From: an uncultured Burkholderiales bacterium
GTDB taxonomy: Bacteria > Pseudomonadota > Gammaproteobacteria > Burkholderiales > Burkholderiaceae_C
NCBI GenBank assembly: GCA_903871865.1
Contig: CAIQIL010000471.1
Location: forward strand, 1 to 5,484
Reading direction: 5' to 3'
DNA length: 5,484 bases
Part shown: piece by piece, positions 1 through 5,484 of the stretch
Numbering within the stretch: position 1 is the first letter of the stretch
Layout of the letters: each line of letters opens with the position of its first letter
The notes under the pieces: generated by a model
Seen by the model: the letters and a program-made list of their open reading frames with translations, nothing else
Told to the model about the DNA's origin: nothing
Databases searched by the model: none
Program-made: the position numbers and the translations under genes

Positions 1-106
1 CGACAGCCGGAACAACTACTGTAACGGTGACTGTGCCATCTATACCTTATACCAGCGTTACCGGCACACCTGTCATATCAGCTACGGTGAATGGTGGTAC
101 TGTAAA
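1..106. other. Atypical-composition segment abutting the truncated regulator (possible chimeric join or foreign insert)
   Basis: This stretch has 52 G/C of 106 bases (49%), while the DNA from about 107 onward is near 70% G/C with strong third-position G/C bias. The change is abrupt at about 104-107, exactly where the second gene-like signal (winged-helix sequence) becomes recognisable. Forward frame 3 is open from base 3 to a TGA at 111-113 and gives a 36-residue peptide in which 18 residues are Thr or Val (for example TAGTTTVTVTVP). This is typical of beta-rich extracellular or surface proteins. Frame 2 is also open, but gives an unlikely peptide with 4 Cys, 6 Tyr and 2 Trp in 35 residues. 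Either the segment is a piece of an unrelated gene joined here (natural rearrangement or assembly chimera), or it is a divergent local sequence. No promoter or ribosome binding site for the downstream gene was recognised in it. Confidence 0.6.
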
Positions 107-2599
107 TTGCTGATCGCCCTGGCCCAGCGCCATGGCCGCTTGGTCACCAAGGCGGAGCTGATGGAGCTGGTCTGGCCCGGCCTCGTGGTCGAGGAAAACA
201 ACCTCCAGGTGCAGGTGTCGGCCTTGCGCAAGGTGCTGGGCATGGGGGCCATCGTCACCGTGCCTGGGCGGGGCTACCGTTTCGTCCTGCCATTGCGGCC
301 GCGTGAATCCGGCCATGCGGTGGCGCCGGCTTTTCTTCCGCCTGTGCCATCCTCGCTCCTGCCGTCGAACTTGCAACTGCCGCCGGTGCGCCGGGCGAGG
401 CCGGAGCCGGCACCTGCCCCGGCCGAAGCGCTGGCCACGCTGCCCACGCAGGCACAGCGCCTTTGGGGGCGTGAGCGCGACCTGGACGCCCTGGACGACT
501 TGCTGCCGGCGCCCCTCATCACCCTGGTGGGTTCGGCCGGCATCGGCAAGACCGCGCTGGCACTGGCCGCCGCCCACCGTTGGCGCGCGGACCGCCCGGA
601 TGGCACGGCCTGGGTCGATCTGGCCAGCCTGAGCTCGGCAGGGTGTGCGGTCACGGCCGTGTCCCAGGCGCTGGGCTTGTCGGTCGCTGGGGCGGATCGC
701 CTGGCCAGCCTGGCCGCGGCCCTGGGTCCGCTCAAGGTCTTGCTGGTGCTGGACAACGCCGAGCACGTGCTGGCGGCGGTCACCGACTTGGTTCAGGCCG
801 TGATGCAGGCCGCGCCGGGTGTGCGGCTGTTGGTGACCAGCCAGGTGCCTTTGAAGGTCGATGGCGAGCGCGTCTTCCGCCTGGGGCCGCTCTCCATCCC
901 GCCGGTCGGGGCTTCGGTGGACGAGGCCTTGCAGCATGGCGCGGTGGCTTTGTTCGTGGACCAGGTCCGCGCGCTCGACCGCAGCCACACCTTGCTGCCA
1001 GAGCAGGTGGACATGGTCTCGGAGCTGTGCCGCCGTGTCGATGGCCTGGCCCTGGCCATCAAGCTGGCGGCTTCGCGTGTGCCGCTGCTGGGCCTGCCCG
1101 GCGTGGTGCAGCGCCTGGACGAGCGTTTCCGCCTGCTCGCCGGCCACAGCGCGGGTGTGCCCGATCGCCACCAGACCTTGATGGCCGCCCTCGACTGGAG
1201 CCACGAGTTGCTGACACGGCCAGAGCAGGCCCTGTTCCGGCGCATCGCGGTGTTCGCAGGCGGCTTCCCGCTCAGCCTCGTCACCTTGCTCGGGCAAGGC
1301 CTGACGCCCGACACCTGCATGGACGAGTGGCTGGTGCTGGACACCCTGGGCGCGCTGGTCGATCGTTCGCTGGTCGCGGTCGATGGCGGGGAGTCACCGC
1401 GCTACCGCTTGCTCGACAGCATGCGCGACTACGCCAGCCTCAAGCTCCAGGCCAGCGGCGAGCAGGCCTTGCTGCAAGCCCACCATGCACGCGCGCTGGC
1501 CGAGCTGATGGACGGCGCTTACGAGGCCTACTGGCTGAGCGCAGACGCCACCTGGCTGGGCCAGTTCGGCTGCGACATCGACAACGTGCGCGCGGCACTG
1601 GACTGGGCCGTGGCCCATGACTCCCACCTGGCCGTGCGCCTGCAGGGCGCGGTCGGGCCGCTGTTCCTGCTGCTGGGCCTGGCCCCGGAAGGCCGCCTGC
1701 GGGGGCGCCGGGTCGAGGCTTTGGCCGATGCGCTGGGCGAGGAGCCTGTCGCAGCCCGCTTCTGGCTGGAACACAGCCGCCTGCACTGGGGCGTGGACAA
1801 CGCCGGCATGCTGCAAGGTGCGCGGCGTGCCGAGCAGGCCAGCCGCTCGGCCAACGACGCGCGTGGTGTCTACCTCGCGCTGCGCTGCGTGGCCGGCAGC
1901 GGCATGCTGGCGCGCGAAGAGGCCGTGGCCCTGCTGCGCGAGATGAGCGCCCTGGAGCGTCCCGATTGGCCCGCGCGCCTGCTCACCCAGCGTTTGATGG
2001 CCGAGGTCGGCGTGCTGCGCAGCCTGGAGCTGATGGCCGATGCGCGCCGCGTCTGCCAGAACCTGCTGGTGCGCGCGCAGTCGGCCGGCCTGGAGGGCGT
2101 GACGTCTGCGGGCCTCAGCGACCTGGCCGCCATCAGCCTGGCGCTGGGCGACACCGACGCGGCCTTGCGCATCAGCCAGGACATCCTGGCGCGCGGCCGC
2201 CACCGCCGTGACAATTTCGTCGTCCACGCCCTGGCCATCGTGGCCTGCGTGGCCTTCGTGCGCGCCGACCTGGCCCAGGCCCGCGCCACCTTGCGCGATT
2301 TCCTGGACGCATCGCGCAGCCGCAGCTGGGAATGGCTGGGCCTGTACGCGGGCCTGCTGGCCCTGCTGGCCGCGATGGAAGGCCGCCACGAAGCCGCGGC
2401 CCGCTTGCTGGGCTACACCGCGCAGACCTACCGCACGCTGGGCTCGCACGATGTGCTGGCTGTGTATGCCTGGTCGCGCGCCCACGCCGCCGTGGAAGAC
2501 GCGCTGGAGCCCACGGTCATGCAGCGCTTGCTGGCGCATGGCGCCACGCTGGACCCCGACTCCGTCTGCACCTGGGCACTGGGCTTGGCGCCGACATGA
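107..2599 (+). CDS. Winged-helix transcriptional regulator with NB-ARC/STAND-type ATPase and helical-repeat C-terminus (5' truncated)
   Basis: Likely a cytoplasmic ATP-dependent transcription regulator. Numbering from TTG 107, residues 1-62 are the later two thirds of an OmpR/PhoB-type winged helix (Trans_reg_C): RHGRLVTKAELMELVWPG, then the recognition-helix region NNLQVQVSALRKVLG (31-45), then the wing GRGYRF (54-59). A Pro/Ala-rich linker follows (about 62-115), then GRERDLDAL, a P-loop GSAGIGKT (142-149), Walker B LLVLDNAEH (212-220), the TSQ motif (244-246), a GLALAI motif (313-318, family usually GLPLAI), and a winged-helix region beginning near LDWSHELL (362). Residues 450-830 are TPR-like helices, with an AARLLG motif near 764 common in this ATPase family. 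Start: TTG 107 is only nominal. The domain normally begins 30-35 residues earlier, and the frame stays open to base 2, but that upstream sequence does not resemble the domain. The true N-terminus is therefore lost or replaced. The stop overlaps the next start by ATGA. The domain calls are secure; the regulatory target is unknown. Confidence 0.88.
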   Translation: MLIALAQRHGRLVTKAELMELVWPGLVVEENNLQVQVSALRKVLGMGAIVTVPGRGYRFVLPLRPRESGHAVAPAFLPPVPSSLLPSNLQLPPVRRARPEPAPAPAEALATLPTQAQRLWGRERDLDALDDLLPAPLITLVGSAGIGKTALALAAAHRWRADRPDGTAWVDLASLSSAGCAVTAVSQALGLSVAGADRLASLAAALGPLKVLLVLDNAEHVLAAVTDLVQAVMQAAPGVRLLVTSQVPLKVDGERVFRLGPLSIPPVGASVDEALQHGAVALFVDQVRALDRSHTLLPEQVDMVSELCRRVDGLALAIKLAASRVPLLGLPGVVQRLDERFRLLAGHSAGVPDRHQTLMAALDWSHELLTRPEQALFRRIAVFAGGFPLSLVTLLGQGLTPDTCMDEWLVLDTLGALVDRSLVAVDGGESPRYRLLDSMRDYASLKLQASGEQALLQAHHARALAELMDGAYEAYWLSADATWLGQFGCDIDNVRAALDWAVAHDSHLAVRLQGAVGPLFLLLGLAPEGRLRGRRVEALADALGEEPVAARFWLEHSRLHWGVDNAGMLQGARRAEQASRSANDARGVYLALRCVAGSGMLAREEAVALLREMSALERPDWPARLLTQRLMAEVGVLRSLELMADARRVCQNLLVRAQSAGLEGVTSAGLSDLAAISLALGDTDAALRISQDILARGRHRRDNFVVHALAIVACVAFVRADLAQARATLRDFLDASRSRSWEWLGLYAGLLALLAAMEGRHEAAARLLGYTAQTYRTLGSHDVLAVYAWSRAHAAVEDALEPTVMQRLLAHGATLDPDSVCTWALGLAPT
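2580..2599 (+). promoter_or_regulatory. ATGA stop/start overlap: translational coupling site between the two genes
   Basis: The TGA stop of the upstream regulator (2597-2599) and the ATG of the cyclase gene (2596-2598) share bases in an ATGA. The 15 bases before the ATG (ggcttggcgccgac region) contain no clear AGGAGG-like ribosome binding site. Seen in the sequence: the overlap and the missing Shine-Dalgarno. Inferred: the second gene is translated largely by ribosomes terminating on the first, so the two products are made together and in linked amounts. Confidence 0.7.
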
Positions 2600-5484
2600 G
2601 CACCTCAGCGCTGCACCAGTGGCTGTTGGACGCTGGTGTGCCGCACCTCGAAGCGCTGTTGCGCACCCACGCCATCGACGTCGATGTGCTGGGTTCTCTC
2701 AGCGAAGCCGACCTGGCCCAGATCGGCCTGCCGCTGGGCGACCGCAAGCGCGTGCTGCAGGCCTTGGCGCGGCGCCCTCAGGCCGCGGCGGTGCCCGATG
2801 GGGAGCGCCGTCAGCTGACCATCCTCTTCGCCGACCTGGTCGATGCCACGACGCTGTGCCAGTCGCTCGCGCCGGAGGCCTGGCGTGACATCGTGCTGGC
2901 TTACCAGCAGGCCGCCGTGGACATCCTGCAGCGCCATGGTGGCGTGGTGGCCCAGTACCTGGGCGATGGCTTGCTGGTGTATTTCGGCTACCCGCTGGCT
3001 CAGGAAGACGCCGCCATCCGTGCCGTGCACAGCGGCTTGGCGCTGGTGCAGGCCGTGGCCGAGCTGGACGTGACGGGCGTGGCTGGCGTGGCGAACATGC
3101 GCGGCCTGCGTTTGCGCGTGGGCATCGACACCGGCCTCGTGGTGGTGGGCGACGTCGGCGCTGGCAGCCACCGCGAGCACCTGGCGCTCGGCGATGCGCC
3201 CCACCTGGCCGCGCGCTTGCAGGCCTTGGCACCGCCCGGCCAGGTCTTCATCGGCGAGGCCACGCGGCGTTTGTCCGGAGGGCGCTTCGTGTGCGAAGAC
3301 CAGGGCGTGCACGCGCTCAAAGGGGTGCGTGCGCCCCACCAGGTCTGGCGCGTGCAAGGCCTGGCCCAGACCGCCAGCCGGTTCGAGGCGGCCACGTCAG
3401 CGCGCCTGAGCCCGCTCGTGGGTCGCCAGCAAGAGCTGGCCCTGCTGACCGATCGGTGGCAGCAGGCTGCGCAAGGTCAAGGGCAGGCCGTGGTGCTGTC
3501 GGGCGAGGCTGGCATCGGCAAATCCCGCATGGTCAGCGAGCTGCGCCAGCGCATGGGCAACGCCGGCCTGGCCGCGCTGGTGGTGCAGTGCTCGCCCCAG
3601 CACCGCCATGCCGAGTTCCACCCGCTGCGCGAAGGCCTGATGCGCCGCCTCGACATCCGCCACGGCATGTCCCCGGCGCTGCAGCGGGAGCGTTTGCGCG
3701 AGCTGGTGGTGGCGGTGCACCAACTCGGCGAAGCCCACGCCAGCGCCTTGGCCGACTTGCTGATGCTGAGCGACGGCGATGTGGGGCCAGACCGCGCAGC
3801 CCCCTGGGTCACGAGCGCCCACGAGCGCCATGCGGCCATCCTGGCAGCTTTGGTGGCTTTGGTGGCGGCCCGTGCGCGGCAGCGCCCGACCCTGCTGCTG
3901 ATCGAGGACCTGCATTGGGCCGACCCCGGCACCCTGGCCTTTGCCCAGGCCGTGGGACACCGCTTGAGCGACTGGCCCTTGCTCTTGCTGGTCACGCACC
4001 GCCCGGAGACCCTGCCCGTGCTCGCGCCAGCCTCCGTGCTCACGCCCGTGCCGGTGAGCAGCCTCAGTGCCGAAGACACCGGCGCGCTGCTGGACCGCCT
4101 GGCGGGCGCTGACACCCTGACCGAGGCCGCGCGCAAGCACATCGCGCACAAGACCGATGGCGTGCCCTTGTTCGTCGAGGAATTGGCGCGCTCGCTGATC
4201 GACGGCGTGGCCCTGCGCGACGGCCATGCCCCGGTGCCCGCCACCCTGCGCGACTCGCTGATGGCCCGGCTCGACCGCCACCCTTGCGCGCGTGAGCTTC
4301 TGCAGCGCGCCGCGGTGCTGGGCCGCACGCTCGACCTCGACGTGCTCCAGGCCATGGACGCGCGCCCGCCGGCCGAGTTCGAGCGCGACCTCCACACCCT
4401 GCTGCAGGCTGGCGTGCTGGTGCGCGATGGCGGGCCGCGCGGGCCGCAACTGGCCTTCCGCCACGCCTTGCTGCAAGACGCCGCGCGCGATTCGCTCGTG
4501 GCGGTGCGCCGCCAGCAGCTGCACGCGCAGGTGGTGCACACCTTGCAGACCCACTTCCTGGCGCGCATCGACACCGATCCGGCCGAGCTGGCCCACCATG
4601 CCACCGAGGCCGGCCTGAACGATGTGGCCGTGAACCACTGGCGCCTGGCCGGCGAGCGCGCCTTGACGCAGAAGTCCCTCAGCGAAGCCGTGGCCCACCT
4701 GGACGCCGGCCTGGCCGTGGTCCTGGCCCAGCCGCCTTCGCCCTGGCGCGACCGCCAGGAGATGCCATTGCGCGGCCTGCTGGGCACCACGCACATGCTG
4801 GGCAAAGGCTGGGCGGCGCCAGAGGTCGAGCAAGCCTACGGCCGCGCCCAGCAACTGGCCGGCGCGAGCGATGGGGTCGATGACGCCATCTGGCCGCTGT
4901 GGGGCAACTGCGTGTTCCAGCTGGTCAAGGGCGACATCGTCCAGGCCAGCGCGATGGGCCGACGCATGCAGACCGTGGCCCGCCAGGCACACAGCCGCCA
5001 AGCCTGGCTGGTGCACGACATGATGCAGTCGCAGCTGGCCTTCTACAGCGGCCGGCTCGTGGAAGTGGCCACCCACGCCGAACAGGTCGAGCACCGCTAC
5101 AGCGACCCGCAGGACCGCGGCCTCATCCCCCTGTACTCCACCGATTTGCTGCTGGTGACGCAGGTGCACGCCCTGCACGCCGACTGGGTCACCGGCCGGC
5201 TCGGTGAGGTCGATGCGCGGCTGCAAGCCGTCCAACAGCGTGCGCGCGACCTGAACCATGCCTACTCCCTCGCCTGGGCCTTGGGTTGGGGCGCCATGGT
5301 CCGATTGCACCGTGGCGACGTGGACGCCCTGTGCGCCAGTGCCAGCCAGAGCTTGCACCTGGCCGAGGCCCACGGCCACGCCTATGTCCGCAGCATGGCC
5401 ACCTTCTTGCTGGGCTGGTGCGCACACCGCAGGGCACTGGCGGAGGCACATGCCCGTGAGCTGTTGGCCGAGGGCGCGGGCATC
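2596..5484 (+). CDS. SAM domain / class III nucleotide cyclase / AAA STAND ATPase / TPR protein (3' end beyond window)
   Basis: Open for 963 codons to the last base with no stop, so partial at the 3' end; relatives often run to about 1,050-1,150 residues (from memory). Domain order: SAM domain (about 5-62); class III adenylate/guanylate cyclase (about 71-255); AAA-type ATPase from LVGRQQEL (274-281), with P-loop GEAGIGKS (303-310) and Walker B LLLIEDLHWADP (433-444); a winged-helix-like region (about 535-640); TPR-like helices from about 663 to the edge. Cyclase residues: metal-binding Asp80 (ILFADLVDATTL) and Asp124 (YLGDGLLVYFGYP), and transition-state Arg207 (AARLQ), are present. The usual Asn is His203 (GDAPHLAAR), and the purine-selecting positions are Gln120 and Leu196. 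The expected reaction is ATP or GTP to the 3',5'-cyclic nucleotide in the cytoplasm, but activity is uncertain. ATG 2596 is chosen because the SAM domain starts directly after it and it overlaps the upstream stop. No signal peptide or membrane segment is seen, so it should be soluble. Confidence 0.9.
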   Translation, partial: MSTSALHQWLLDAGVPHLEALLRTHAIDVDVLGSLSEADLAQIGLPLGDRKRVLQALARRPQAAAVPDGERRQLTILFADLVDATTLCQSLAPEAWRDIVLAYQQAAVDILQRHGGVVAQYLGDGLLVYFGYPLAQEDAAIRAVHSGLALVQAVAELDVTGVAGVANMRGLRLRVGIDTGLVVVGDVGAGSHREHLALGDAPHLAARLQALAPPGQVFIGEATRRLSGGRFVCEDQGVHALKGVRAPHQVWRVQGLAQTASRFEAATSARLSPLVGRQQELALLTDRWQQAAQGQGQAVVLSGEAGIGKSRMVSELRQRMGNAGLAALVVQCSPQHRHAEFHPLREGLMRRLDIRHGMSPALQRERLRELVVAVHQLGEAHASALADLLMLSDGDVGPDRAAPWVTSAHERHAAILAALVALVAARARQRPTLLLIEDLHWADPGTLAFAQAVGHRLSDWPLLLLVTHRPETLPVLAPASVLTPVPVSSLSAEDTGALLDRLAGADTLTEAARKHIAHKTDGVPLFVEELARSLIDGVALRDGHAPVPATLRDSLMARLDRHPCARELLQRAAVLGRTLDLDVLQAMDARPPAEFERDLHTLLQAGVLVRDGGPRGPQLAFRHALLQDAARDSLVAVRRQQLHAQVVHTLQTHFLARIDTDPAELAHHATEAGLNDVAVNHWRLAGERALTQKSLSEAVAHLDAGLAVVLAQPPSPWRDRQEMPLRGLLGTTHMLGKGWAAPEVEQAYGRAQQLAGASDGVDDAIWPLWGNCVFQLVKGDIVQASAMGRRMQTVARQAHSRQAWLVHDMMQSQLAFYSGRLVEVATHAEQVEHRYSDPQDRGLIPLYSTDLLLVTQVHALHADWVTGRLGEVDARLQAVQQRARDLNHAYSLAWALGWGAMVRLHRGDVDALCASASQSLHLAEAHGHAYVRSMATFLLGWCAHRRALAEAHARELLAEGAGI

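Noticed and set aside
2..106. Extension of the regulator's coding sequence upstream to base 2, in frame
   Set aside because: The frame is open, but the peptide (4 Cys, 6 Tyr and 2 Trp in 35 residues) does not resemble the missing part of a winged helix, and the base composition differs.
47..1297. Antisense open frame (416 codons) crossing the composition break
   Set aside because: It runs through both the low-GC segment and the antisense of the ATPase region and is low in complexity (His/Gln/Arg-rich). The + strand protein has clear motifs across the same bases.
1394..2539. Antisense open frame (381 codons) opposite the regulator's helical repeats
   Set aside because: Gln/Ala/His/Gly-rich shadow of the + strand gene with no family motifs.
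2332..2595. Earlier in-frame ATG (2332) as the start of the cyclase gene
   Set aside because: It would overlap the regulator's coding region by over 260 bases and adds residues with no domain. ATG 2596 sits directly before the SAM domain and in the ATGA overlap.
2208..2888. Forward open frame (226 codons) bridging the two genes
   Set aside because: Composition is Trp, Cys, Pro and Arg-rich, as expected for an out-of-frame reading. Real motifs lie in the other two forward frames on either side of 2596.
3397..5451. Long antisense open frame (684 codons) opposite the cyclase/ATPase gene
   Set aside because: Rich in Gln, His, Gly and Ala with no recognisable domain. It is the mirror of a strongly supported + strand gene, and long antisense frames are expected at this G/C content.
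107..5484. Antiphage (Avs-like) STAND defence system
   Set aside because: No nuclease, protease or other killing domain is fused. The N-terminal domains are a DNA-binding winged helix and a SAM-cyclase, which point to regulation and signalling.

Overview
This GC-rich window (about 70% G+C by eye, strong G/C preference at third codon positions) looks like chromosomal DNA of a high-GC proteobacterium. The codon use and the type of both proteins fit Betaproteobacteria, probably Burkholderiales, but this is an impression and not a database result. It holds two large signalling genes on the + strand and almost no non-coding DNA.

Layout. Bases 1 to about 106 are foreign-looking: 52 of 106 bases are G/C (49%), and the segment ends abruptly where recognisable protein sequence begins. 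From about 107 to 2599 is a transcriptional regulator of the winged-helix plus STAND/NB-ARC-type ATPase plus helical-repeat class. Its first 30 to 35 residues (start of the DNA-binding domain) are missing or replaced by the foreign segment. From 2596 to the right edge is a second gene, sharing an ATGA stop/start overlap with the first. It encodes a SAM domain, a class III nucleotide cyclase domain, an AAA-type STAND ATPase and TPR-like helices. It is open for 963 codons and has no stop before the window ends. No RNA genes, CRISPR, insertion sequences, terminators or recognisable promoters were seen.

How the genes may work together. The overlap implies co-transcription and translational coupling. 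The first protein should be an ATP-gated DNA-binding regulator, and the second a cytoplasmic multidomain cyclase/ATPase. Both carry a P-loop STAND-like module followed by helical repeats, so the pair looks like a signalling unit that senses an unknown ligand or partner. The link to cyclic nucleotide output is uncertain, because the cyclase domain keeps both metal-binding Asp and the transition-state Arg but has His where the transition-state Asn is expected.

Most worth a second look: the sharp composition break that decapitates the first gene, the His-for-Asn change in the cyclase, and the coupled pairing of two STAND-type proteins.
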